Positions 1-6,875 are shown, counted from the stretch's first letter. The stretch: DNA of 9,074 bases from JAFHCF01 sp048497495 (GCA_048497495.1 JAFHCF010000098.1:1-9074); one strand, 5' to 3'. Notes: generated by a model not told the origin, from the letters alone. Made by a program: numbers and translations.

Positions 1-3000
1 ACGTAGAACACCGGCGTCAGGAACAGGCCGAAGAAGGTCACGCCGATCATCCCGAAGAACACCGCGGTGCCGAGCGCCTGACGCATCTCCGCCCCGGGGC
101 CGACGGCGATCACCAGCGGCAGCACGCCGAGGATGAAGGCGAAGGCGGTCATCAGGATCGGGCGAAGCCGCAACCGGCAGGCCTCGATCACCGCCGCGAC
201 CGGACCGTTGCGGTTCTGGATCTCGCCTTGGGATGCGAATTCGACGATCAGGATGGCGTTCTTGGCGGCGAGGCCGACGAGAACCACCAGGCCGACCTGG
301 GTCAGGATGTTGTTGTCCATGCCGCGCGCCATGACGCCGAACAGCGCCGCCATGACGCTCATCGGCACGATCAGGATGATGGCGAGCGGCAGCGCCCAAC
401 TCTCGTATTGGGCGGCGAGCAGCAGGAAGACGAAGAGCACCGACAGGCCGAAGACGAAGATCGTCGAGCCGCTGGCGAGCTTCTCCTGGAAGGCGAGTTC
501 GGTCCACTGGAAGCCGGTGCCCTGGGGCAGCACCCTGGCGGCCAGCGCCTCCATCTTGGCGAGCGCCACGCCCGAGGAGACCCCCGGCGCGGCGGAGCCC
601 TGGAGCGGCACCGAGGTGTACATGTTGTAGCGCTGGATCAGCGCCGGCCCGGCCGTGTCGGTGATCTCGATCAGCGTGCCGAGCGGCACCAGCGCGCCGG
701 TCGAGGAGCGGACCTTGATCTGACCGATGTCCTCCTTGGTCAGGCGGAATCGCTGATCGGCCTGGGCGCGGACCTGATAGACGCGCCCGAAGGCATTGAA
801 GTCGTTGATGTAGGCGGTGCCGATGTTCTGCTGGAGGGCGGCGAAGACGGCTTCCACCGGCACGTTGAGCATCTGCGCCTTGGTGCGATCGATGTCTACG
901 CGCACCTGCGGCGTCGACGCGGTGAAGGTGGTGAAGACCGAGCGCAGGTCGGGATCCTGCGCCGCCATCCCCATCATCTGATAGGCGAGGCCGAGGATCC
1001 GGCGCATGTCGGCCGAATCCTTCTCCTGGATCTGCAGCTTGAAGCCGCCCTGGTTGCCGAGGCCGCGCACCGGCGGCGGCGGCACCGCGACGGTGAAGGC
1101 CTCCTGGAGCGGGGCGAGCTTCGCCAGGATCTCGCCGACGATCAGGTTCGAGGTGCGGCCGCTCTTCAGCCGCTCGTCGAAGGACTTGTAGGGCACGAAC
1201 AGGATGGCGCCGTTGGAGGCGGGGGTGAAGGTGGCGGCGTTGATGCCGGCGACCTCGACCGTGTGGGCGACGCCGTCGATGCCCCGCACGGTGCGCCCGG
1301 CCTTGGCCACCACCTCCTCGGTGCGGGTGAGCGAGGCGCCGTCCGGCAGTTGGACGATCACCAGCGCGTAGCCCTGGTCCTGCGCCGGGATGAAGCCGGT
1401 GGGCAGGGTCTTGGCGACCCACACGGTGGCGCCGAGCAGGCCGACATAGACCACGAGGCTCAGCATCTTCCACTTGACGGCGAAACCGACGGCGTCGGCA
1501 TAGCCGTTCGCCATCCGGTCGAAGCCGCGATTGAAGAGCCCGGCGAGACCGTGGCCGAGCCGACCGATCGGCCCGCCCGGGGTGGGGTGAGGATCGTGCG
1601 GCTTCAACAGGAGGGCGGCGAGCGCCGGCGACAGGGTCAGCGAATTGATCGCCGAGATGATCGTCGACACCGCGATGGTGACGGCGAACTGGCGGTAGAA
1701 CTGGCCGGTGATGCCGGGGATGAAGGCCGAGGGGATGAACACCGCGGCGAGCACCAGGGCGATGGCGACGACGGCGGTGCCGACCTCGTCCATGGTCTGG
1801 TGGGCGGCGTCGCGCGGTCTGAGCCCGTCGGCGATGTTGCGCTCGACGTTCTCCACCACGACGATGGCGTCGTCGACGACGATGCCGATCGCCAGCACCA
1901 GGCCGAAGAGGGTGAGATTGTTGAGCGAGTAGCCGAAGGCGTAGAGCACCGCGAAGGTGCCGATCAACGACACCGGGATGGCGATCACCGGGATGATCGC
2001 GGTGCGCCAGTTCTGCAGGAACACCAGGATGACGACGATCACCAGCAGCACGGCTTCCGCGAGCGTCTTGTAGACCTCGTCGACCGAAGCCTGGATGTAT
2101 TCGGTCGGGTTGAACGGAATCTGGTAGGCGATCCCCTGGGGGAAGTTGGCGGCGAGTTCGTCCATGGTCTTGCGGATCTCGGCGGCGGCGCCGAGCGCAT
2201 TGGTGCCGGGACGCTGGAAGATGCCGATGCCGACCGACGACTTGCCGTCGAAGAACGACAGATTGTCGTAGCTCTGGGCGCCGATCTCGACCCGGGCGAC
2301 GTCCTTGAGGCGGATCACCCGGCCCTCGGAGGTCGAGCGGACGATGACCTCCTCGAACTGCTCGGCGGACTGGAAGCGCCCTTGCGTGGTCACCGAGAAC
2401 TGGAAGGCGTTGTCCTTCGGCGCCGGCTGGCTCCCCAGTGCGCCGCCGGAGACCTGGACGTTCTGGGCCCGCACGGCCGAGATGGCGTCGTCGGCGGTCA
2501 GTCCCAGACCCGCCAGCTTGTCGGGGTCGAGCCAGACGCGCAGCGAATAGAGCCGTTCGCCGAAGATCGTCACCTCGCCGACACCGTCGAGCCGGAGCAG
2601 CGGATCGCGGACGTTGGCGCGGGCGTAGTTGGAGACGTAGAGCGGATCGAGCGAGCCGTCGGGCGAGAACATCACCACGACCATCATGATGTCGGGCGAC
2701 GACTTGTTGGTGGTGACGCCGAGCGACTGGACCGCCGAGGGCAGGCGGGGCAGGGCGATCGCCACCCGGTTCTGCACCAGAACCTGCGCCTTGTTGAGGT
2801 CGGTGCCGAGCTTGAAGGTGATGGTCAGCTGCATCGACCCGTCGGCCGAGGCATAGGAGGACATGTAGAGCATGTCCTCGACGCCGTTGATCTGTTCCTC
2901 GAGCGGCGTCGCCACGGTGGCCGCGACCGTCTCGGCATTGGCGCCGGGGTAGTTGGTGCGCACCACGATGGTCGGCGGCGCGATCTCCGGGTATTGCGAC

Positions 3001-3101
3001 ACCGGCAGGTTCTCGAAGGCGATCAGACCGACGAGAACCAGCAGGATCGACAGCACCGAGGCGAAGATCGGGCGGCGGACGAAGAAATGGGCGAAGCGCA
3101 T
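1..3101 (-). CDS. RND multidrug efflux transporter, AcrB/HAE1 type (3' end cut by window edge)
   Basis: Inner-membrane proton-driven pump of a tripartite efflux system, taking hydrophobic or amphiphilic compounds from the periplasm or outer leaflet to an outer-membrane channel. About 1033 codons are visible; AcrB homologues have about 1040-1060, so only the extreme C-terminus is missing. The N-terminus (MRFAHFFVRRPIFASVL) is the usual first membrane helix, followed by VSQYPEIAPPTI of the porter domain. Proton-relay residues are all visible: Asp410 and Asp411 in GIVVDDAIVVVENVER, Lys947 in GLAAKNAILIVEFA, and Arg978 and Thr985 in RLRPILMT. They match AcrB D407, D408, K940, R971 and T978. This points to the HAE1 drug-efflux branch and not the heavy-metal branch. 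The start at 3101 follows a GAGAGGG ribosome binding site, 13 bp after the adaptor stop, so the two genes are cotranscribed and probably translationally linked. The reading frame shows no break. The substrate cannot be told from sequence. Confidence 0.96.
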   Translation of the reverse strand, partial: MRFAHFFVRRPIFASVLSILLVLVGLIAFENLPVSQYPEIAPPTIVVRTNYPGANAETVAATVATPLEEQINGVEDMLYMSSYASADGSMQLTITFKLGTDLNKAQVLVQNRVAIALPRLPSAVQSLGVTTNKSSPDIMMVVVMFSPDGSLDPLYVSNYARANVRDPLLRLDGVGEVTIFGERLYSLRVWLDPDKLAGLGLTADDAISAVRAQNVQVSGGALGSQPAPKDNAFQFSVTTQGRFQSAEQFEEVIVRSTSEGRVIRLKDVARVEIGAQSYDNLSFFDGKSSVGIGIFQRPGTNALGAAAEIRKTMDELAANFPQGIAYQIPFNPTEYIQASVDEVYKTLAEAVLLVIVVILVFLQNWRTAIIPVIAIPVSLIGTFAVLYAFGYSLNNLTLFGLVLAIGIVVDDAIVVVENVERNIADGLRPRDAAHQTMDEVGTAVVAIALVLAAVFIPSAFIPGITGQFYRQFAVTIAVSTIISAINSLTLSPALAALLLKPHDPHPTPGGPIGRLGHGLAGLFNRGFDRMANGYADAVGFAVKWKMLSLVVYVGLLGATVWVAKTLPTGFIPAQDQGYALVIVQLPDGASLTRTEEVVAKAGRTVRGIDGVAHTVEVAGINAATFTPASNGAILFVPYKSFDERLKSGRTSNLIVGEILAKLAPLQEAFTVAVPPPPVRGLGNQGGFKLQIQEKDSADMRRILGLAYQMMGMAAQDPDLRSVFTTFTASTPQVRVDIDRTKAQMLNVPVEAVFAALQQNIGTAYINDFNAFGRVYQVRAQADQRFRLTKEDIGQIKVRSSTGALVPLGTLIEITDTAGPALIQRYNMYTSVPLQGSAAPGVSSGVALAKMEALAARVLPQGTGFQWTELAFQEKLASGSTIFVFGLSVLFVFLLLAAQYESWALPLAIILIVPMSVMAALFGVMARGMDNNILTQVGLVVLVGLAAKNAILIVEFASQGEIQNRNGPVAAVIEACRLRLRPILMTAFAFILGVLPLVIAVGPGAEMRQALGTAVFFGMIGVTFFGLFLTPVFY

Positions 3102-3114
3102 GGGTTTCGCCCTC

Positions 3115-4290
3115 TCACTTCGCCGGAGCCGGCGCGGGCGCCGGTGTCGGCAGGCTGGCGCCGCCGATCGGCGGCAGGGCGACGCGTTGCGGCGTCACCT
3201 TGGCACCGGGGCGGATGCGCACCAGACCGTTGATGGCGAGGGTCTCCGACCCGTCGAGACCGGAGCGGATCAGCCGATAGCCGTCGATCTTGGGGCCGGT
3301 GACGACCGGACGCGGCGACGTCGAGCCGTCCTCGGCGACGAGTTGCACGATGCGGCGGGTCTGGTCGGAGGCGATCGCCTCGTCGGGAACGAGGACACCC
3401 TTCTTCAGCCCGCCCAGCGGCACGCGGATCTTGCCGAAGAGGCCGGGGGTGAGGAAGAGGTCGGCATTGGCCACCTTGGCGCGCAGCCGCATGGTGCCGG
3501 AGGCCTGATCGACCCGGTTGTCGAAGAAGTCGACCCGCGCCGCCCGCTTCGGCTCGGCCTCGTCGGTGGTGCCGACGACGCCTTCGAGCCCGACGATCGA
3601 GGCTTTCGCGCCGCCTTGCGTCGCGGCGCGCTCGAAGGCGAGGAAGGTGGATTCGTCGACGTCGAAGTAGAAGTCGATCGGATCGGCGGCGACGATCGTG
3701 GTCAACAGCGTGTCGGCGGCGCCGACCAGCGTGCCCTCCGACACCAGGGTGCGCGACAGGCGTCCGTCGATCGGCGCGAGAACCTTGGTGAACTCGAGAT
3801 TGAGTTGGGCGGCGTCGAGCGCCGCGCGGTCGCCGGCGAGCTTGGCCTGGGCCTGGAGGAAGGTCTGCCGGCGCTGATCGAACAACTGTTCGGTGATGTT
3901 GCCGGTCTTCTGCAGCAGCGTGGCGCGCTCCAGGTCGCCGTTGGCGAACTGCACCGCGGTCTGCGACACGGTGACGGTCGCCGCCGCCTGATCGACCGCC
4001 GCCTGATAGGGGCGCGGATCGATCTCGAAGAGCAGGTCGCCCTTCTTGACGGTGGCGCCGTCGGTGAAGGCGACCCTCTGGAGATAGCCGGCGACGCGCG
4101 ACTTCACCTGCACGGCTCGGGTGGCGTCGAACCGTCCGGTGAAACTCACGACCTCCTGGACGTCCTTGACCAGCGGCGTCGCGACGGTGACCGGGGGCGC
4201 GGGGCGCGGTCCGGCGCCCTGAGCGAAGGCTTGCCCCGGCACGCCGAGGCAGGCGGCGGCGAGAAGGAGGCGAAGGACGGCGTGCCGCAT
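3115..4290 (-). CDS. Periplasmic adaptor subunit (membrane fusion protein) of the RND efflux pump
   Basis: AcrA/MexA-family adaptor of 391 residues, bridging the RND pump and the outer-membrane channel in the periplasm. The chosen start begins MRHAVLRLLLAAACLG, with an AFA|Q cleavage site after residue 23, which looks like a Sec signal peptide. A Cys at 14 makes a lipoprotein possible, but it sits unusually early. Then come a first lipoyl half (about 60-95, ending GDLLFEIDPRPY), a Gln/Ala-rich alpha-helical hairpin (about 96-169), a second lipoyl half (KVLAPIDGRLSRTLVSEG), beta-barrel and membrane-proximal domains (with SGTMRLRAKVAN and LFLTPGLFGKIRVPL), and a Pro/Ala tail (PTPAPAPAPAK). A GAGG motif lies 5 nt before the ATG. 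The frame stays open upstream to an ATG at 4437, but those 49 extra residues would bury the signal peptide, so 4290 is preferred. First gene of the operon with the pump. Confidence 0.95.
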   Translation of the reverse strand: MRHAVLRLLLAAACLGVPGQAFAQGAGPRPAPPVTVATPLVKDVQEVVSFTGRFDATRAVQVKSRVAGYLQRVAFTDGATVKKGDLLFEIDPRPYQAAVDQAAATVTVSQTAVQFANGDLERATLLQKTGNITEQLFDQRRQTFLQAQAKLAGDRAALDAAQLNLEFTKVLAPIDGRLSRTLVSEGTLVGAADTLLTTIVAADPIDFYFDVDESTFLAFERAATQGGAKASIVGLEGVVGTTDEAEPKRAARVDFFDNRVDQASGTMRLRAKVANADLFLTPGLFGKIRVPLGGLKKGVLVPDEAIASDQTRRIVQLVAEDGSTSPRPVVTGPKIDGYRLIRSGLDGSETLAINGLVRIRPGAKVTPQRVALPPIGGASLPTPAPAPAPAK

Positions 4291-4468
4291 GGGAACCTCG
4301 GCGTCGGAGAAACGAGAATCGGCCGGATCCTGCGACCCGGCCGTGATCCATTTCACCACGAAGCGCGGGGTGCCGTCACCTGACATATCCGTCATTTCAC
4401 GCATGCGCCCGACGGGCATCTCGGCGTGATCGGCCATGGTGGCGCCGACCGCGCCGCGCCCGGCCGAA

Positions 4469-4482
4469 CGCGATCGATCGCG
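4469..4482. repeat. Perfect 14-bp palindrome CGCGATCGATCGCG
   Basis: The two halves are exact reverse complements. It lies 179 bp upstream of the adaptor start codon, in a position where an operator for the efflux operon could sit. However, CGATCG-type words are common in this GC-rich sequence, so chance is a real alternative. Confidence 0.35.
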
Positions 4483-4706
4483 CGATTCGATACCGGCCTC
4501 CGATTCTCGTCGACCGGCCGAAGGGGCGAAAGTGCGAGAGGTGGAAATCCGCTTCGTGACCGGGTCGTCACCGATCCGCTGCTCATGTTCTGATCAATTC
4601 TGGAATGGTAGTCGCCCATCGGGAACATTGGTGACCTGCACCGATGCGCACACTGGAATGTTTGCTTACAATCCATGGTCAATAAAAACGTGGATTCTGG
4701 TGGCCT

Positions 4707-4727
4707 AATGCAATTATTGAGTGCATT
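4707..4727. repeat. Inverted repeat AATGCA-N9-TGCATT
   Basis: Six-base arms at 4707-4712 and 4722-4727 around a 9-bp A+T-rich spacer (ATTATTGAG). Arm spacing of about two helical turns is compatible with a dimeric helix-turn-helix regulator. There is no T-run, so it is not a terminator. Confidence 0.35.
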
Positions 4728-4780
4728 CCGACGCTTCGATCCGCGCTCGACGGCGACGGTTCGGACCCGTTGACGCAACA

Positions 4781-4790
4781 AGATGCATCT
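4781..4790. repeat. Perfect 10-bp palindrome AGATGCATCT
   Basis: Exact self-complementary decamer centred on TGCA, between the inverted repeats at 4707-4727 and 4808-4824. It may be another half of the same regulatory array. Confidence 0.3.
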
Positions 4791-4807
4791 GGTCGAAATT
4801 ATTGCAT

Positions 4808-4824
4808 TGCAGTTTCGCACTGCA
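4808..4824. promoter_or_regulatory. Operator-like inverted repeat TGCAGT-N5-ACTGCA
   Basis: Six-base arms at 4808-4813 and 4819-4824 around TTCGC. It sits in the spacer of the candidate rightward promoter (-35 at 4807-4812, -10 at 4829-4834) and immediately downstream of the candidate leftward -10 (4827-4832), where the leftward transcript would start. A protein bound here could repress both directions. This is inference from position and symmetry only. Confidence 0.4.
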
Positions 4825-4826
4825 CC

Positions 4827-4832
4827 ATTATA
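4827..4832 (-). promoter_or_regulatory. Candidate leftward -10 element TATAAT
   Basis: A perfect consensus -10 on the minus strand (ATTATA on plus) in otherwise GC-rich DNA. No good -35 lies 16-18 bp upstream; the sequence there reads GAAGCG. A start near 4819-4821 would give a leader of about 530 nt for the adaptor-pump operon. It overlaps the candidate rightward -10. Confidence 0.3.
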
Positions 4833-4841
4833 TTCAACCTC

Positions 4842-4930
4842 GTGACCGGCGCTTCGCGGCGCCCGTCATGGCCCTCCTTGGGCGTTTCCTCCCTATAGAC
4901 TTAGGCCGCCTTCGAGGCGGCCTTTTTTTT
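4842..4930 (+). ncRNA. Candidate small RNA with anti-Shine-Dalgarno loops
   Basis: A predicted 85-90 nt RNA between a candidate promoter and a strong rho-independent terminator, with no gene on this strand. Three hairpins can be drawn: GGCGC/GCGCC (4848-4852 with 4859-4863), GCCC/GGGC (4871-4874 with 4880-4883, loop TCCTT), and the terminator stem. Two CUCC-type stretches are exposed: CCCTCC (4872-4877, partly in the middle loop) and TCCTCCC (4887-4893, in the unpaired linker before the terminator). Both are complementary to ribosome binding sites. Known alphaproteobacterial sRNA families with such motifs include alpha-r14 (NfeR1) and the CCUCCUCCC (cuckoo) RNAs of Rhodobacter. The layout resembles them, but membership is unproven. 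If real, it would base-pair with mRNA start regions to block translation. A weak case for a peptide starting at 4868 was rejected because the frame runs on through the terminator. Confidence 0.5.
4903..4930 (+). terminator. Strong rho-independent terminator, rightward
   Basis: The nine-base stem AGGCCGCCT (4903-4911) and AGGCGGCCT (4915-4923) closes a TCG loop and is followed by a T-run through 4930 (eight T counting the last stem base). On the opposite strand the hairpin is followed by TAAGTC with no U-tract, so it works rightward only. No protein gene on the plus strand lies upstream, which implies a non-coding transcript. It also shields the convergent globin gene from rightward antisense transcription. 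Confidence 0.9.
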
Positions 4931-5000
4931 GGCCGAGGCGGGACGTGGTGCCGCGGTCGGGCGCCGAGACCCGCCGACGCCGACGATCGCGAGCCGCGCG

Positions 5001-5426
5001 TCAGTCGCGTGGCAGGCGCATCGGACGGCCGTCGGGCCCGCGCAACGGGAACATGCCGGCCTGGAAGGCGGTCGCCATGTGGCCCGCCTTGGTGATCGCC
5101 TTCTCGGCGAGATCGGCGGGGAGTTCCTCGCGCGCCGTCTCGCTGAACAGCGCCATCCAGCGATCGAAGTGCGCCGGCTCGATATCGAGTTTCCAATGGG
5201 GCGGGAAGGGCCGGCCCTGGTAGCGATCGGTGTCGATCAATTGGCGCGACCAGAAGTCGATGATCACCACCAGATGATCCTCGAGCGCCGGTATGGAGCG
5301 AAACGGCGGCCCCAGCAGGTCGTCGGCGTCGCCCTTTTCGTAGAATCGCCGCACCAGCCGCTCGATCGCCGCTTCCACCAGCATCGGGTCGTGGGCGGCG
5401 GTGACCGTCAGCACATCGCGTTCCAT
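5001..5426 (-). CDS. Group III truncated haemoglobin
   Basis: A 141-residue single-domain cytoplasmic globin of the truncated 2/2 fold that binds haem. Group III members such as Campylobacter Ctb bind O2 and NO tightly and are linked to microaerobic or nitrosative stress. Visible landmarks are the B-helix RRFYEK with Tyr29 at B10, GPPF with Phe42 at CD1, His51 at the E7 position, FWSRQLI of the E helix, the group III signature YQGRPFPPHWKL with the probable proximal haem ligand His77 (F8), and HFDRWMALF with Trp90 (G8). The Trp usually a few residues before E7 His is Leu48 here. The ATG at 5426 opens the conserved domain; a GAGG lies 10 nt upstream. It follows cobB on the same strand after 123 non-coding bases, so it may be read through from cobA-cobB or have its own promoter. 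It ends facing the small-RNA terminator. Confidence 0.93.
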   Translation of the reverse strand: MERDVLTVTAAHDPMLVEAAIERLVRRFYEKGDADDLLGPPFRSIPALEDHLVVIIDFWSRQLIDTDRYQGRPFPPHWKLDIEPAHFDRWMALFSETAREELPADLAEKAITKAGHMATAFQAGMFPLRGPDGRPMRLPRD

Positions 5427-5549
5427 GGTCCGTGGTCCTCGTCCTGGACTATCCGCCGAAACGCTGGCAGGTCCGAGCCGGCGCGCGCAATCGGTAGAAC
5501 CACGCAAGGACCGGCGCGACGGCGGACGGGGAGGGCGCGCGGTCTCGCC
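5427..5549 (-). other. Gap between cobB and the globin gene
   Basis: 123 bp of GC-rich sequence. I see no FNR/NnrR-type palindrome, no convincing promoter and no terminator for cobB. Read-through from cobB into the globin gene is therefore the simplest reading. Confidence 0.4.
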
Positions 5550-6875
5550 TCAGCCATCCCGCGCGATGACGTGGAAGAACGTCCCCGAGACGTGCCCGCG
5601 CCGGCTGCCCGTCGCCGTCGGGGTGGAGCCGTAGGCGTCGCCGGCCAGCGCGAAGGGCGCGTCCGCCCCGCCATCGACCACCGTCGCGTAGTGGAATTCG
5701 TGGCCCTTGAGCCGCGTGCCCGCCTTCCCCAGCGGCCCGTCCGCCAGCGTTTCCACCGCGCGGTAGCCGAGATGCATCCGGCGGCTGGCGAACGAGGTGG
5801 CGACGTCGAGGAGACCCGCCATGGCGTGGGTCTCGCCGCTCGCGTCGGTCAGCGTTCGCCCCAGCACCATGTAGCCGCCGCACTCGCCGTGGACCGGCTT
5901 CTCGGCCGCGAAGCCGCGCAAGCCCCCGAGGAAGGTCGAGGCCGCCGCCAGACGGCCGGCGTGGAGTTCGGGATAGCCGCCGGGAAGCCAACAGACGTCG
6001 CAGGCCCGGTCCGGCGCCTCGTCGGCGAGCGGCGAGAAGAAGACGATCTCGGCGCCCGCCGCCCGCCATCCGGCGACGAGATGGGGGTAGAGGAAGGCGA
6101 AGGCCTCGTCGCGCGCCACGGCGATGCGGCGACCCGGCGGCGGCAGCGGTCGGGCCTCGTCGCCGTCGACGGGCGCGAGCGATCGCGCCGCCGCCACCAG
6201 CCGGTCGAGGTCGACATGGGCTTCGACGAGGTCGGCCATCCGGTCGATCAACCCGTCGAGCCCGGCGGTCTCCGAGGCCTGGACCAGGCCGAGATGGCGC
6301 TCCGGCATGACGATGTCGCCGGTGCGCGGAATGGCGCCGAGCACCTCTATGCCGATTCCCGCGATCGCGTCGGAGACGAGGCGGGTGTGGCGCTCCGACC
6401 CGACCCGGTTGAGGATCACCCCGGCGAGCCGCAGGCCCGGGGCATAGGCCGCGACACCGGCGACGATCGCCGCCGCCGATTGCGATTGGCCGGAGACGTC
6501 GTGGACCAGGACCACCGGTATGCCGAGCGCCGCCGCCACCTCGGCGCTCGCCCCGGTGCGGCCGGGGGCGCCCGGAACCCCGTCGAAGAGCCCCATCAAC
6601 CCTTCCGCGATCATCAGGTCGGCGCCGGCCGCCGAATCGGTCGCCAGCCGCGCCAGGAGCGCCGGCGGCATCGCCCAACTGTCGAGATTGAGGCTCTCGC
6701 GGCCGCTGGCGGCGCGGTGGAAGGCCGGGTCGATGTAGTCGGGCCCGCATTTGGCGCCAGCCACCGCCAGACCCCGACGCGCCAGGGCCCGAAGCAGGCC
6801 GAGCGTCACCGTGGTCTTGCCGCTCGACGAGCGCATCGCCGCGACGAGCAGGCCCTTGGGCGCGCCGCCGCTCAT
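5550..6875 (-). CDS. cobB: Cobyrinate / hydrogenobyrinate a,c-diamide synthase
   Basis: Cytoplasmic ATP- and glutamine-dependent amidotransferase that converts the a and c carboxylates of (hydrogeno)byrinate to amides in cobalamin synthesis. It has 441 residues, in line with CobB/CbiA. The N-terminal dethiobiotin-synthetase-like domain has the P-loop AAMRSSSGKTT (residues 12-22), the CobB/CbiA hallmark KCGPDYIDPAFH (42-53), and SGRESLNLDSW (57-67). The C-terminal class I glutamine amidotransferase domain has LPGGYPELHAGRLA, the nucleophile Cys332 in HGECGGYMVLG, and a late His435 in SGTFFHVIARDG. Domain order and the KCGPDYIDP motif separate it from CobQ. The ATG at 6873-6875 overlaps the cobA stop (ATGA), so translation is coupled. 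In aerobic alphaproteobacteria the substrate would be hydrogenobyrinate (CobB); in a cobalt-early pathway it would be cobyrinate (CbiA). Sequence alone does not decide. Confidence 0.95.
   Translation of the reverse strand: MSGGAPKGLLVAAMRSSSGKTTVTLGLLRALARRGLAVAGAKCGPDYIDPAFHRAASGRESLNLDSWAMPPALLARLATDSAAGADLMIAEGLMGLFDGVPGAPGRTGASAEVAAALGIPVVLVHDVSGQSQSAAAIVAGVAAYAPGLRLAGVILNRVGSERHTRLVSDAIAGIGIEVLGAIPRTGDIVMPERHLGLVQASETAGLDGLIDRMADLVEAHVDLDRLVAAARSLAPVDGDEARPLPPPGRRIAVARDEAFAFLYPHLVAGWRAAGAEIVFFSPLADEAPDRACDVCWLPGGYPELHAGRLAAASTFLGGLRGFAAEKPVHGECGGYMVLGRTLTDASGETHAMAGLLDVATSFASRRMHLGYRAVETLADGPLGKAGTRLKGHEFHYATVVDGGADAPFALAGDAYGSTPTATGSRRGHVSGTFFHVIARDG

Larger units (their letters stand above)
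4637..4824. promoter_or_regulatory. Cluster of seven TGCA-centred sites in the A+T-rich intergenic stretch
   Basis: TGCA occurs at 4637, 4709, 4722, 4784, 4803, 4808 and 4821. Six fall within 116 bp, where about one per 256 bp is expected in even-composition DNA. Most have A or T next to the core (ATGCAAT, ATGCATC, TTGCATT). Several pair into inverted repeats: AATGCA/TGCATT at 4707-4727, the palindrome AGATGCATCT at 4781-4790, and TGCAGT/ACTGCA at 4808-4824. The arrangement suggests a multi-site operator for a dimeric regulator, but no regulator gene is present to support a family. Confidence 0.35.
4291..4826 (-). other. Long upstream region of the efflux operon, no convincing protein gene
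   Basis: About 535 bp between the adaptor start and the nearest good minus-strand -10 element. The part next to the gene (4291-4580) is GC-rich. The part from about 4585 onward is visibly richer in A+T than anything else in the window, with runs such as CAATAAAAACG and GCAATTATTG. Open frames crossing it (for example 4392-4820 minus) encode Cys/Arg/Ser-rich sequences with no recognisable domain and are judged non-coding. The region contains four GANTC sites (4316, 4484, 4502, 4693), a 14-bp palindrome (4469-4482), and the inverted repeats and TGCA sites listed separately. Either the efflux mRNA has a very long leader, or a nearer promoter that I could not identify drives it. Confidence 0.6.
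4807..4834 (+). promoter_or_regulatory. Candidate rightward promoter for the small RNA
   Basis: A -10-like TATATT (4829-4834, five of six consensus bases) follows a partial -35 TTGCAG (4807-4812, three of six) with a 16-bp spacer. Transcription would begin near 4841-4843, giving an RNA that ends at the terminator at 4903-4930. The -35 is weak, so an activator or an alternative start is possible. Confidence 0.35.

Noticed and set aside
228..3233. A 1001-codon open frame on the plus strand
   Set aside because: It lies exactly antisense to the RND pump gene. Its product is a low-complexity Asp/Glu/His/Arg/Gly-rich string with no domain. Such frames are expected opposite GC-rich genes.
2953..4383. 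A 476-codon plus-strand open frame
   Set aside because: Antisense to the adaptor and the start of the pump; Arg/Gly/Asp-rich composition and no recognisable family.
4291..4437. 49-residue N-terminal extension of the adaptor from an ATG at 4437
   Set aside because: It would put a polar segment in front of a clear signal peptide. The ATG at 4290 has a GAGG 5 nt upstream.
4392..4820. Minus-strand 142-codon frame in the intergenic region, considered as a small gene before the adaptor
   Set aside because: Composition rich in Cys, Arg and Ser, no domain, no good ribosome binding site, and it overlaps the regulatory palindromes.
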